A stretch of DNA of 64,000 nt from Entoloma clypeatum (Eukaryota > Basidiomycota > Agaricomycetes > Agaricales > Entolomataceae): the NCBI GenBank assembly GCA_963565915.1, contig OY751486.1:744001-808000 (forward strand), read 5' to 3'. The notes under the pieces are model-generated. The model was given only the letters and a program-made list of their open reading frames with translations. It did not search any database and was not told where the DNA came from. The translations under genes were made by a program, and so were the position numbers. Every line of letters begins with the position of its first letter. The first letter of the stretch is position 1. Shown one piece after another: positions 10,455-21,249 of this stretch.

Positions 10455-12475
10455 ATGGGATGGTCTCCATTCTCTTTCCCAAACCCTGCCGATCCTTGCA
10501 TCCTAATTACCACCTCAACTCCTTCAAAAGTGAATCAGCCTGTCGCAGCTCCCGATGCTACACAACTTCTTTCGCTCAACTGTTTCGTTCGCCGAGTCGA
10601 TGAGAACCCGAATCAGATCTTCACGGTCAAGATTCTGAAGACCGAAAATGTCAGCATCCTCAAACGCCTCATCAAGGAGGAACAATCCCCCAGCCTCAAT
10701 CATCTCGTTGCCTCGGAGCTCATCCTCAGCCAGGTCTCCGTATCCGTGGACGATGACCTTGAAGAATGTCTCAAAAACATCGATCTTGCTCCGCTGAAGC
10801 CCCTCCTGACACTCTCGCAAGTGTTCCCTCGTGTCGAAGAGAATCGCCTACACATCATCGTTCAAGCACCAACTAACGGTGAGCCTATTTCTCCACGTCA
10901 CAGACGATCTCACCGATGTTGTTCAGAGGGCCTGGTTGCCAAGGACGCAGGAGAAGAGGAGAGGAGAGATCGGATACCTGACTTGCATAAAAGTGCGCCT
11001 TTTCTTCCTTCTCTTGCCATACTTGATGAACAACATTTAACAGGGTTTCAAAACGTCATCTCGCGCATCCTGAAAGCGGTGGCTCCCGCCGATTCAGCAA
11101 AGTCATCAAATTACACAAAATCCCAGATCGCTTACTCCATCTATGACGGCCGCTACAAGGCAAACAGCCCCAGGACGAGCGTCGCCCCTCCGGTTCAATT
11201 GTTTCATCCTGCCTTTGGACATTTTTTGGATGGTATGAAGAGCAATGACGCACTTCCAAATGACATCATTCGTCAAACTGCAGAATACATGAAAGCCGCA
11301 TCGGCGATCTATCAATCTGAAGAGGAACGCCGAAAAGTGTTGACCCCGCTTCTTTGCGCTATCCTTGACGTCAACATACAACGGATTCTGAACGAGGACA
11401 AAACGAATCCGGACGGCATCGTGGAACTGGTGAAAAATATGCTACTCTTCCTAACTTTTCTTCAGGAAGATAAAAATGAATTCGGAGACGGTGGTTCGGA
11501 CCCATCGACCCAAGCTGGCTTGTCTGCAGGCCGTTGTTGGGCCCAGTCCAGGGTACGCCAAATCCATTGTATTGTGTTCTGCCTGCTCATTTGTTTATTT
11601 CTCAGTATGAAACACTTCGAAACGCTACCGTCTGTCCCACATTTCTCGTAGCCACCGCGGGTCCGTGGATCGCAATCCTCGGTGCTGTCATCACCGACGG
11701 CGTCATTGTCCAACGACTTACCGACTACATCTGGGTTGGATTAGACTCCGTTCTAAATGAATCGCACATCACCCGCGTCGCACGAGCCTTTTCTGCCCTA
11801 AAGGCGAGTTTGAAGCAACTGGACTCATACTATGAGGGTTTGCACCCGACGGGCGGTCTTCCCGCTGATTCGCGCTACTTCCCTTCAATCACTGCTTACC
11901 GTCCTCACGGCAGTGGCCACGTCAAGTTTAAATATGTCGGCTTCTTGGAAAACACCCCCGACTGCATCACTCTTCGCGCGCGGACTGAGACGGTGCCGGC
12001 TCAGGATATCGTTGTCAAATTTGTCGACCGCTATGGGCAAAGGGCGCACCAAATACTTGCGGATGAGGGTTTAGCACCGAAACTCCTGTATTGCGGATCA
12101 CCACGCTTCGATGACGACGAACCGTCCTATCAGTCTATCTCCATGGTTGTCATGGAATACGTCGATGGCGACACATTTGCTGTGGCGAAGCGAAAAATGT
12201 CTGAAGAATCGGTAAAAACAGTACGATCGACTGTTCAGCGTGCCCTGAACCTGTTGCACAGTCATGGATTGGTGTTTGGTGATCTCCGTCCACTGAATGT
12301 CATGATTACAAAAGATGGCAAAGTCAAGCTAATCGATTTTAACTGGGCTGGAGAGGAAGGTCAGGCCACGTATCCTTCACTTATCTCACCGGTAATTGCT
12401 TGGCCAGAGGGTGTTGAAGCGTTGGCTGTGATGAGGAGCAAACATGACTTAGACATGTTGAGCAAATTGATTTGA
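10455..12475 (+). CDS. CRN-type protein with atypical kinase domain (left arm)
   Basis: Two exons, 10455-11552 and 11606-12475, joined across a 53-bp GT-AG intron on a codon boundary, give 655 residues. Residues about 35-140 are a Crinkler-type N-terminal domain (LLSLNCFV, KTENVSILKRLIKEE, HIIVQAP). A linker region of about 360 residues follows. The C-terminus is kinase-like: VVKF Lys504, the hinge MEYVDGD, the catalytic loop GDLRPLNVM with Asp592 and Asn597, and LIDFNW with Asp610 in place of DFG. No Gly-rich loop is obvious. CRN C-termini include kinases, some acting in the host nucleus, but a role here is inference. Further in-frame introns (10879-10926, 10993-11043) are possible. The predicted protein is identical at 44092-46112. 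Confidence 0.78.
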
Positions 12476-12773
12476 ATGATATAAAAGATTGATGTTCTGT
12501 CACTGGGACTGTACCAAAGTGGCCAGTCGCAATTCCGAAATCGTAGAAATATGAGGGAGCTCAAAGGATGGTATCCGAATCGTCAAGGTCTATATAACAC
12601 ACAGGTAACGCGCAGGCCTGAATTGATTAGTAGGTATGTCTCCGAATCAGGGCGGAAACTTTTACGCGTAGATTCAAGAACGGATACCACAAGGCACATG
12701 AATGAAGAAGGCAAGCCATTCAACTCTCGAGACCATTGCGAACAGGGTGTCAAGGGAAGTTCGTAGGCTCAGA

Positions 12774-13258
12774 CAAGGGGGTGGCGGGACCGGATCCCGT
12801 GACCGGGGGTAGGGGGGGTGTCTGGCTGGCCAAAAATAATAATTCTGACATACCAAAATCAATGATGATATGTACTCCAGAGCACCAAATCAGACCCACC
12901 TACCACATACAATGCAGAAAACAAGCTGGGAAGGTAATAATGCCATTGTTGAGGTCGTTGAACGGTGATGTTCAAGTTGATCAACCTACCTCACGTGATC
13001 TCTCGGGTGACGTGAGAGTGGGCTGGCTTCAATGTGCCAGAAACAGTGTGTGGGGGGTTCGAGGTTTGACTCAGAGGTTTGGAGTTCTCTGTTTCAATTC
13101 TCTTCATATGTCTTTCTTTTGTATGTTTTTCTTGGAAAAATATATGTGTGTGTGCATGACATACCGAATTAGGAAGGATGGGGGGGGGGGGGTCATCTGA
13201 CCTGCCAAAGAAAAAATTCTGACCCCAGGTCAAAAAATCCGGTCCCGCCACCCCCTTG
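12774..13258. mobile_element. hAT-like MITE with 8-bp target duplication
   Basis: This 485-bp element has 22-bp perfect inverted termini (CAAGGGGGTGGCGGGACCGG...) and is flanked by GGCTCAGA at 12766-12773 and 13259-13266. An 8-bp duplication and C-A start fit the hAT superfamily. It encodes no transposase. The right-arm copy is cut at 43404. Confidence 0.85.
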
Positions 13259-13431
13259 GGCTCAGATTGATTAAAGAATATTGTAAAATTATCGGTCTAT
13301 TGATGGATATCAATGGACATATCTTCAAACACATTCCTGAACACACTTCCAGTGACAGAAAAGGGACATACTGTGTGGTATGAAGAAGAAGATTAATTAC
13401 ACAGTATTGTCCATTCATCAAAGTAATTAAT

Positions 13432-13567
13432 TAAGTGGTTGTCCTTACATCACCCCCCCTTCAAGGCACGGTGTCTTGATGTGTCAGGCGAAATGACACA
13501 GCGGAGATCCGATGTGGAGCTCCCGGATGATGTCGGTAGAAGTCGCAGACCAGGCATGGAGCATGGA
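13432..13567 (-). mobile_element. Gypsy-A remnant, pol end and LTR start
   Basis: On the minus strand this reads the end of the Gypsy-A pol (LVRDFYRHHPGAP), a non-coding stretch, the purine tract AAGGGGGGG and TGTAAGGACAACC, the LTR start. The LTR is truncated after about 18 bp. The rest of this copy continues at 21729 on the far side of Gypsy-B. The preceding 13267-13431 is unassigned. Confidence 0.7.
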
Positions 13568-13602
13568 TGTTAAAGACTGATCGACAAAAAACGTCGGAGC
13601 TA

Positions 13603-15176
13603 CAGTGCCTCACAAAACTGATTCAATGTTTGCTACTTTGTGAATACCTTCAAAATAACTTTGCAAATAATGCCAATCAAAAGAAGGTATTGGTACCTGG
13701 TTAAAAGCCCTGCTTCAGGACTCTCGGAATCTGCAATAATTATGTAATTCCCATAAAAAATGATCAATATATGATCAAATTACTCCAGGGACTCATTGAA
13801 TCAGTTTTGTGAGTATGTACAATAAATACAGTATTTTATACTTTAGTACTTGGTATTACCCCCCTTAGCTTTGATTACTGCCTCTACCCTTCTTGGCATA
13901 CTTTCTATCAGGTTTTGACACACTTCTGGCTCTATATTATTCCACACCTCTGCTGCTCTGTCCCAAATCTCCCAGACTCTCTTGGGTGGTGTTGGATATT
14001 CATTCAACTTCCTTTTAATATGAACCCAGAGGTGTTCAATAGGATTGAGGTCTGGGGACTGTGCAGGCCAATCCAGCAGAGCAATATTCTTGCTGTCCAT
14101 CCATTTTTTGGCCTTCTTGGAGGTGTGCTTGGGTCATTGTCCTGCTGAAAAATGATCTCCTCTTCAGAGATTCCACTCTCCTCCATGCTGGGCAGCAAAT
14201 TGTCCTCCAAAATGGACACATACTGATCAGCATCCATCCTCCCCTCAACCTCTGCAAGTCTCCCCACACCTTCCCAACCCATACAACCCCAAATCATAAT
14301 ATTTCCTCCCCCAAACTTGACTGTGCCCTGAACCTCTCTTTCAATAAGCCCCTCACCCTTCTTTTTCCAGACCCATTCCTTGCCATCTGATCCAAACCTG
14401 TTGATTTTGGTCTCATCTGACCAAATGACCCTCTTCCAGTCCTCCACTGTCCATTCCCTGTGCTTCATAGCAAATGCCAACCGCCTCTTCTGATGTATGG
14501 CCTTTAAGAAAGGTCTTTTCTTCTTTGTTACAGCCTTGAATTCATGTTTTCTGAGAACCCTTCTCACAGTTTCTGGGGAGACAGGATTGGAGATGACAGT
14601 GTTGATGTGTTTGGTAGCCTGCACAGCATTGGAGGCTCTCCCTGAGGTGATTTGTGAAAGTATGTTTCGTGTGTTGGTGGGAGAAAGCTTGGATGGAGAC
14701 CACCAGAAGAGAGATTGCGATGAGGAAGAAGATTCTGAAGCACTCTGGAGACAGTTGGTTGGCTGACACCCAGGTTAGAGGCAATATGACGAGTGGAGTG
14801 ACCATTGGAGGCCAGAGAAAGAATGTTTTCCTTGTGGGAAGAGGAGATAGGGCGCATGATTAATTATGAAGGCTGTTGAGATTGGATTCTTCTTATACAA
14901 CTTTCCTTGACAACTGGTTACCATACAACCAGTGAAGCATTTGATTCTGATAATTGCCATAGGTACTCACAAAACTGATTCAATGAGTTGCTGATTTAAT
15001 TTAATCATATCTCCATGGATTCTGATCTAAATCATATGATTCCTTTATATTCTGAAAGCCCTGAAGTAGGGCTTTCAATTATATACCAAAGGTTTAATTC
15101 AATTGGTATTCTTTGCAGAGTTATCTTGAAGGTATTCAAAAAGCAACAAACATTGAATCAGTTTTGTGAGGCACTG
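13603..15176 (-). mobile_element. Tc1/mariner transposon
   Basis: This 1574-bp element is flanked by TA (13601-13602 and 15177-15178) and has perfect terminal repeats starting CAGTGCCTCACAAAACTGAT. The same motif recurs in inverted orientation at the inner edge of each end (about 13792-13815 and 14963-14985), so each end is an about 210-bp module bounded by facing motif copies. It carries a broken transposase gene. Confidence 0.92.
13843..14857 (-). pseudogene. Tc1 transposase, frameshifted
   Basis: The N-terminus reads MRPISSSHKENILSLASNGH and includes a helix-turn-helix (IASNLGVSQPTVSRVL). A frameshift follows near 14690-14710, then a second helical domain (SPETVRRVLRKHEF). The catalytic core has WSDETKINRFG (first Asp), FQQDNDP (second Asp) and DLNPIEHLW (Glu, about 34 residues later), i.e. 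the Tc1 DD34E pattern. A second frameshift lies in the A run at about 14101-14106, one A short of the expected reading. The C-terminus ends VIKAKGGNTKY. At least two frameshifts make it inactive. Confidence 0.9.
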
Positions 15177-15780
15177 TACGTCGTACACATCAGAGGGTCA
15201 GAGGGTCGGAGCGCGTGCAACATAGGGGCAAGGACTTGGCTTCAACTTGTGTGTTGCGCCCTCGCTAATATGTCGGTGTCCTTATTTCGGAGGATCAGAG
15301 GTCGGACTCAAGTTAAGAGTCGGAAAGAGGATGGAAGGTAAGATGTCGAATCTAAGTTGATATTCAAACTGAAGCTAATACACAATTCTACATAAGTTTA
15401 AATACTATGTCGGAGGATGTGTGGCTTTGTCGGAGTCGGATGACGAGTGGCTGTCGGAGATTCTTAACATAAGTAAAATGGTCGGATGTAAGTAATGTAC
15501 GTAGTAATGAGATTCATAACAGTAAGTATGCATAATAAGTATTAGTCAAAATGTCGGAGGTGTCAGAGGTGTCGGAATTGGTTGGAAATCATCGGAATTG
15601 ATCGGAATGTAACAGTATTTCCCCCTTAGGGCCGAACCCATGAGGCCTAAGGACCTAGGTGGTCGGTGCGCGTGAACTGCATCATGTGATGCATTGGTTG
15701 AAAATACCGTCCGAGTGGTTCTTTCTTCTTGTTCCCCCCATTCTCTTTCCATTTCAAAACTCTTCCGAAAAAACCTCAAT

Positions 15781-16773
15781 ATGTCGGCAACCGATTTTCA
15801 AAAGGAGATGGAGGCGCTGCAGGCTAAGCTCACGGAGGTGGAGGCGAAGAAGGGAGCAGCAGAGGAGGAGCGGAGAGCGGAGGAAGAGAGGGCTGCGGAG
15901 GAGATGCGACGGGCGTCGGAGCTGGCGGCTCAGAAGAGGGCCGATGAAGTGGCCACTGCACAAGGCACATTGAGCAAGGGGTCGGGGGGGGGGGGGGGGC
16001 CACAGGCGGAGAGGAAGAAGAAGGTGACGAAGAAGAGGAAGGTAGAGGAGGTGACGGCGATGGTCGGAGAGGGGTTGGGAGTCGGAGTCGGGGTCGGTGC
16101 CTGTGATAGGTGCATTGTGAAGGGCGTCGAATGCGAATGTGATGAGTAAGTTCTTCTTTGGTTCGTCTCTTCTGTTTTAACCTTTTGTTTTAGGAATAAG
16201 TCGTCCTGCAAGGGTTGTGTCAAGGACAAGAAGAAGTGCAAGGTCGGAGCGTCGGAGGGAAAGTTGGAGGTGAAGGAGGTGAAGAAAACGGTGAAGGTGA
16301 TTAAGGGGAAGAAAAAGGCGTTGGAGATGCCGTCAGAGAGTGGGTCGGAGGACACTGTCTTGGGTGTCCTCAAGATGATACTGACAGAGATGAGGCAGGT
16401 GAGGCGACTTCTAACAGCAGTCGAAGGCTTGGTGAACACCGAGTATCAACCCAAGTCGCCGGAGGTGTCAGAGGAAGGGTCGGAGACGGAGATGGATATG
16501 AGGGAGGAGACACATGAGTTAAGACTGGAGAAGAGGATCGCGAGGAGGATAAGGAAGGATATTGTGAATAGGAAGAGGTTGGAGTTGCCGGAGCTGTCGG
16601 ACGATTCCAACATGTCGATTTCGGAGCCGTTGGAGAAGGCGGAGGAGGAGGAGGAGTCGGACAAGGAGGAGGGTCCATCAAACAAGAAACAACATACTAC
16701 TGTAAGTAGATAGTAATAGTACTTGTTTTTCTTGTTTCAGAGCGACATGAGCGGACCCGGTTTGTTGGGGTAA
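15781..16773 (+). CDS. Antisense gene inside Gypsy-B: coiled coil plus Zn2Cys6-like cluster
   Basis: It lies between the 3' LTR and pol of Gypsy-B on the strand opposite to pol. Proposed exons are 15781-16145, 16194-16701 and 16741-16773, with introns of 48 and 39 bp and good GTAAGT/TTTTAG and TTTCAG borders, giving 301 residues. Residues about 5-60 form an Ala/Glu/Lys-rich coiled coil. Residues 108-137 have Cys at 108, 111, 118, 127, 130 and 137 (C-x2-C-x6-C-x8-C-x2-C-x6-C) plus Cys120, and this spacing forms only after splicing intron 1. Basic (KKKVTKKRK) and acidic stretches surround it. The spacing equals that of fungal Zn(II)2Cys6 DNA-binding clusters, though such clusters usually lie near the N-terminus. 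The last exon overlaps the end of pol in antisense. If unspliced, intron 2 ends the protein at 16713. Confidence 0.7.
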
Positions 16774-16876
16774 GCGGAATAAAAGTCGGAGACTAGCTCA
16801 GAGGCATTTTCCAATTCATTGGCTGATAGCCAAGAATTTTCTTCATCAGTGTCTTCGTATCCTAACCAACAGACAA

Positions 16877-16923
<47 letters not shown>

Positions 16924-19869
16924 TCAACAGTTTATATAGCGGTATACTAGGGGTACAGTCCGCTTGACGTAGAGTAAACTACATCGATCCGAGGATCTAT
17001 GTACGCGTGAAGAACAAGCGGCGCAAAGCTCCGTCGAGCTGATAAGTCCTGCAAGTACTGTTCGAGGGTCTGGTTAGTGCGTTCGGTTTGGCCATCGCCT
17101 TTGGGGTGGTAACCGGAGATGAAGTGGAGGGTCATGTTTAGAGCCTTTCTGGGGGGTCAGAAGAATCGGGAGACGAATTCGGGGCCGCGGTCGGAGGTGA
17201 CATGTTTGGGGATGCCGTGTTTAGAGAAGACATGTAATACAAAGAGTATGGCAAGGTCTTTGGAGGTGCAGTGAATGGTTGTCAGAATGAAGATACTGTG
17301 CTTCGTGAATCGGTCAACGATAACGAGGATGGCATCGAAGTTGTCGGAGGTCGGAAGAGTCTCAATGAAATCCATGGATATGGAATTCCAAGGACGTTCG
17401 GGGATCAGGAGTTGTTTGAGTAAGCCATAAGGCTTATGTCGCTGTGGTTTCCATCACATGCAGTGGTACATGACTTGCAATAGTGTTTCACAAAATCTTG
17501 TATTCCGGGCAAGGTGTAATCGCGCTGAATGAGACTGAGTGTCTTGTTCTGATCTGGGTGTCCAGCAAGCATATGATCGTGCTTGTGCTGTAGGACTCGG
17601 AGTCAGAGGTTGTGAGAGTCAGGAACATATATCCGATCGTCATGTCGGAGGAAACCATTGGGGTCGAGAGACCAGCGGGGTTTAGGATCTTTGGAAAGAG
17701 TGTCATAAAGAGTGTCGGAAGGGAGTGCTGTGAGTATGTCGTGGTGAAGCTTTTCTGTGTTCATGATAATGGTTGCACAGAGGACGGGCTCAAAGAGTTG
17801 AGTCGTGCAAACTGAAGCGGAGAGCTGTTCTTGCGAAAAGACTGGTCGGAGGTTGGTTGGATTGATGTCAATGTAGTTGCTATTTCCCCCTTTAGGGTAG
17901 ACATCCCAATGTCTGGTTAGAGAGTCGGGTTTAGTTCCCAATCAGCCGGGGCGGAATCAGATGATGAGGTTGAACTGAGAAAGGTATTCCAACCATTGGA
18001 CTTGTCAGCATGAAAGAACTTTGGTGGTGGCAAAATACTCAAGATTTTTGTGGTCGGTAACAACGTCAATCGGAGTACCGGAGCCTTCGAGGTAATGGCG
18101 CCAAATTTTAAATGCTTCGTAGATGGCAAGAAGTTCCTTATCGTGGGTGTCATAGTTTACTTCGGGGGCCGTGAAGGTGCGGGAATGGAATGCGACGGGG
18201 TGGACTTCATTGTCGGAGGTGACTATCGACAGAATAGCCGCTAGGGCATAGTCGGATGCGTCAGTTTTGACAATTATTGGAGAGTCGGGGATCCAGTGTG
18301 TCAGGATCGGAGTGGTGGTAAATGCCTTTTTCAGGTCATTAAAAGCGGTTTGAGCGTCGTCGGAGAACAGCCAAGTGGCATGTTTCCTGTTTAAACAAGT
18401 GAGTGGATGTTGGAATAGAATGGAATGAAATGTCGGTAAAAGTTTGCAAAACCTAAAAAGGACTGGACGTCCTTCACTCTGCGCGGTTCAGGCCAATCCT
18501 GAATAATCTTGACTTTTGCTTCTGACATTTTGAGTCTGTCGGGAGAAAGGATAAATTCAAGATATTCTACAGTTTCGGCAGAGAAGTCGTGCTTGTCAGC
18601 GCAGGCATAAAGACCATGTTGTCAGAGTCATCAGAGGACTTCTCAGACATGTTTTTTGTGTTCCTCAGGATTGTCGGAGTAGATCAGGATGTCGTCGAGG
18701 TAAACGGTAACGCAGTTGTCCAGAAGGTTGGAGAAGATGTCGTTCATGCAACATTGGAAGGCTGCAGGTGTGTTAGACAATCCGAATGGCATGACTAACC
18801 ATTCAAATGATCCATAGCGAGTGCGGAATGCAGTTTTCCATTCATCACCTTCAGCGATGCGGACTAGGTGGTATGCGTGTCAGAGGTCTATGGTGGTATA
18901 AACACGTGCTTTTCTGGCAGTGGCTAAGAGGTCGGAGATGAGCGGAAGTGGGTATCGGTCTTTCTTGGTGATTTTGTTCAAGCCTCGGTAGTTGATGCAA
19001 AGTTGGAGAGATCCATCCTTCTTTCGGATGAAGAGGATCGGAGCGCCGTGAGGTGAACTGGAAGGTTTGATAAAACCGATATTGAGGTGCTCGTTGATGA
19101 AGTCTCAGAGCGATCCGAGTTCGGATTGCGAAAGTGAGTACATCGGACCAATCAGAGGGGAAGTACCTGCCTCCAAATTGATCTTGAGGTCGTAAGGTCG
19201 GTGGGGTGCAAGGGTGACAGCTTTTTTCTTACTGAATACATCAGCAAAATCGTGGTATTCCTCGGGTATGCCAGAGAGGTCGGAAGCGTTGTCGGAAACA
19301 GACACGGAATTGGCGGAGATGTCGGAGAGGTGAATGTGGAAAGTGTATGCCCCAGGAGCTTTACAAGCATGGAGATATGCGGCTGCATTGACCATGGTAA
19401 TCTGTGGCGGGTCGGAGGTGTTCAGAGTGAGCGGATTGGAGGTGCCCATCGGAGAGGGCGGACACTGCAGAGGTGGCGGAGCTGCCTCAGCAGTCGACAT
19501 CAGAGTCAGACTCGGAGTGTCGGGTAACATAGAACGGAATAAGATACTGCCCAATACCCAGTCAATCAACGGATTGTAGCGGGTGAGCCAGTTGTGTCCT
19601 AGAACCAAATTACAAGATGAATCGAGGGTTGGCACGTAAAATGCGATGGTCAGAAGTTCACCAGAAGGGAATCGGAGAGGAAGATCGATAGATTGCGTGA
19701 TATAAGTATTTGAAGAACCGTCAAAAAGTTTCAAAACCATAGGTGAAGGAATCGGAGTCGGAGATAAGTTTAAAGAAGAAATAAATCTGGTATCTGCGAA
19801 GCAATGTGTAGAACCAGAATCAATAAGAGTCTTTATTGGAAGAGAATCAGAAAAGGTCGGAGATATCAA
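16737..19869 (-). pseudogene. pol: Gypsy-B copy 1 pol, broken
   Basis: It starts with protease ([23 protein letters not shown]) and continues towards RT. The frame stops at 19105-19107 (SELGSL-stop), where CGA appears to have become TGA. RT and RNase H (about 18900-17900) are readable only in pieces, the latter with TDHKNLEYFATTK-like sequence. Integrase core pieces follow (DFIETLPTSDNFDAILVIVD; HVTSDRGPEFVSRFF; YHPKGDGQTERTNQTLEQYL). The integrase-to-chromodomain part is largely deleted at the LINE insertion (16879-17049). The end (FYSAYPNKPG...) stops at 16737-16739, within the TTTCAG acceptor of the antisense gene. Confidence 0.82.
16879..17049 (-). mobile_element. Severely 5'-truncated LINE
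   Basis: A 44-nt poly(T) at 16879-16922 is followed by the reverse complement of the last about 127 bp of the LINE at 26650-27445. The adjoining Gypsy-B sequence lacks about 610 bp that is present in copy 2 (about 30389-31000), so insertion and deletion share these breakpoints. No target duplication is visible. Confidence 0.88.
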
Positions 19870-19988
19870 ATCAATACATAGAGAGTTCGGATTTGAGAGA
19901 GCGGACGCATTGAGTCAGAGGGTTTCCAAAGGTGCACGAAAGGAGTCAACGCAATCCCCAGTACGTGCTGGAATCTGAGGACTGCTTA

Positions 19989-21203
19989 CTATTTTGACTC
20001 GGGCGTCTTCTCTGATTTGTCCTCAGCTTGGGCCGCCCGGGCCTTTGCTTTGGCATTAGAAGACGACTTCTTTGAGCAGTCAGATGCCCGATGACCCACG
20101 TTGCCGCAAAACATGCATAAATTATTGTCAAATCGTCGTTGGTGTTCTTGGGGAGTTAATTTCCCGTCTTTGCCAAGTTTGTCAGAGAGGGCGGATTTCG
20201 GGGAGGTGGATGACAATTTTTGTTGTTGTGAGTTGGGTTTAGACGATGAGGAGGTGTTGTTGGAGGATGATGAAGCGGGGGTCTGTTTTTTGTTGGATTT
20301 GTTGGATTTGTTGGACTTTGGAGTAGATTTGTCAGAGGAGCGCAATTTCTCGCGTTGACATTCCCAGTAGCGAGCATCAATGTTATGGGCCATTACTTTC
20401 AACTCGGCGAGAGTCTTTGGTTTGGGGGGAGTCCCCAAAACATCCTTGATGTGTTCCGCTAAACCGGTATAGTACCGATATCGGAGCACGCCATCATCCC
20501 ACTGCGTGCGAGTGGAAAGACGTTTGAAGTCCACGTTGTAACGTAGGATCTTCTGATTGTCGCGCATCCGAAGGTGATCCAGGCTATCCTCTGCTTCTCC
20601 GGTCGGATCGATAGGTCCGAATTCGGATCGGAGGATGTGCACAAAGGCGGACCAGTCGTCCAACCAGACAGAGTTGTCGTCGGACTCTCCCAAGAGGGTG
20701 GGCTCAAACCATTCGAGCGCGGTTCCTCGGAGGTATGACAGAGTGAAACTGACTTTGTTATCATTGTCGTCAAAGGCGGGGTTGTTTCGGAAATATAGTG
20801 TGCATTGTGCGAGGAAACTGGTGAGTTTCCGAGAGTCGGAACCGTCAAAAGTGTTGGGTTCCTTCGACTTCTTTTTCGGAGTCTTCGGAGTCTCTCTACG
20901 TCGGAGCTCCTGCATCATAAGCATAATTGCTTCGGCGAGGTTTGGAGTTTGCTTGCGATGGAAAGGATTGTTGTCATCAAAAGGAGAAGTCGGAGATTTG
21001 TGGGAATGACGGGATCCTTCAGGGATCGGAGGTCCCGATGTCTGAGGTGTTTGGGGACGTGGTGTCGGAGATATGGGGTCAGGTTTGGGTTCTGCGGAAC
21101 GATCTTGGAACATATGTAGAAATGACACCCTGGTGTCCTGCAGGTTTGAAGCTTCTGCTGCGGCTGCTGCTGCGCAGGAGTTCTGAGTGGTGCGGGCTGC
21201 CAT
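19989..21203 (-). CDS. gag: Gypsy-B gag
   Basis: This intact 404-residue frame starts MAARTTQNSCAAAAAAEAS, about 45 bp after the 5' LTR. It has a Pro-rich region (about 40-70), a capsid-like retrotransposon gag domain (about 110-290, with TFDGSDSRKLTSFLAQCTLYF), a Ser/Asn/Lys-rich linker and one CCHC zinc knuckle, CMFCGNVGHRASDC (363-376). The knuckle binds RNA for packaging. Pol follows after about 120 nt. Although open, it belongs to a dead element. Confidence 0.85.
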   Translation of the reverse strand: MAARTTQNSCAAAAAAEASNLQDTRVSFLHMFQDRSAEPKPDPISPTPRPQTPQTSGPPIPEGSRHSHKSPTSPFDDNNPFHRKQTPNLAEAIMLMMQELRRRETPKTPKKKSKEPNTFDGSDSRKLTSFLAQCTLYFRNNPAFDDNDNKVSFTLSYLRGTALEWFEPTLLGESDDNSVWLDDWSAFVHILRSEFGPIDPTGEAEDSLDHLRMRDNQKILRYNVDFKRLSTRTQWDDGVLRYRYYTGLAEHIKDVLGTPPKPKTLAELKVMAHNIDARYWECQREKLRSSDKSTPKSNKSNKSNKKQTPASSSSNNTSSSSKPNSQQQKLSSTSPKSALSDKLGKDGKLTPQEHQRRFDNNLCMFCGNVGHRASDCSKKSSSNAKAKARAAQAEDKSEKTPESK

Positions 21204-21249
21204 AACTGGAATTTGAAATATGGATAAGCGAGTGGCAGTTTGAATATAC

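Larger units (their letters stand above)
3014..13163 (+). repeat. Left arm of about 10-kb inverted repeat
   Basis: The whole segment recurs in reverse complement at 43405-53388. Paired coordinates sum to 56567 for 9045-13163 and to 56606-56609 for 4151-8300, then fall by 230 because of a tandem duplication present only here. Substitutions are rare: for instance one Ile/Val difference in a shadow frame of the CRN gene, one in the Helitron fragment and one near 5070. Larger differences are indels: an extra minisatellite unit of about 38 bp in the right arm, the 230-bp duplication in the left arm and 24 bp in gag. Confidence 0.93.
13568..15614 (-). repeat. Gypsy-B 3' LTR, split by Tc1
   Basis: The LTR runs TGTTAAAGACTGATC ... 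GGAATGTAACA on the plus strand, about 471 bp without the Tc1 insert at 13603-15176. It is closely related to the LTRs at 21250-21728 and 34766-35207, which show the uninterrupted site gagctacatcg. Confidence 0.88.
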
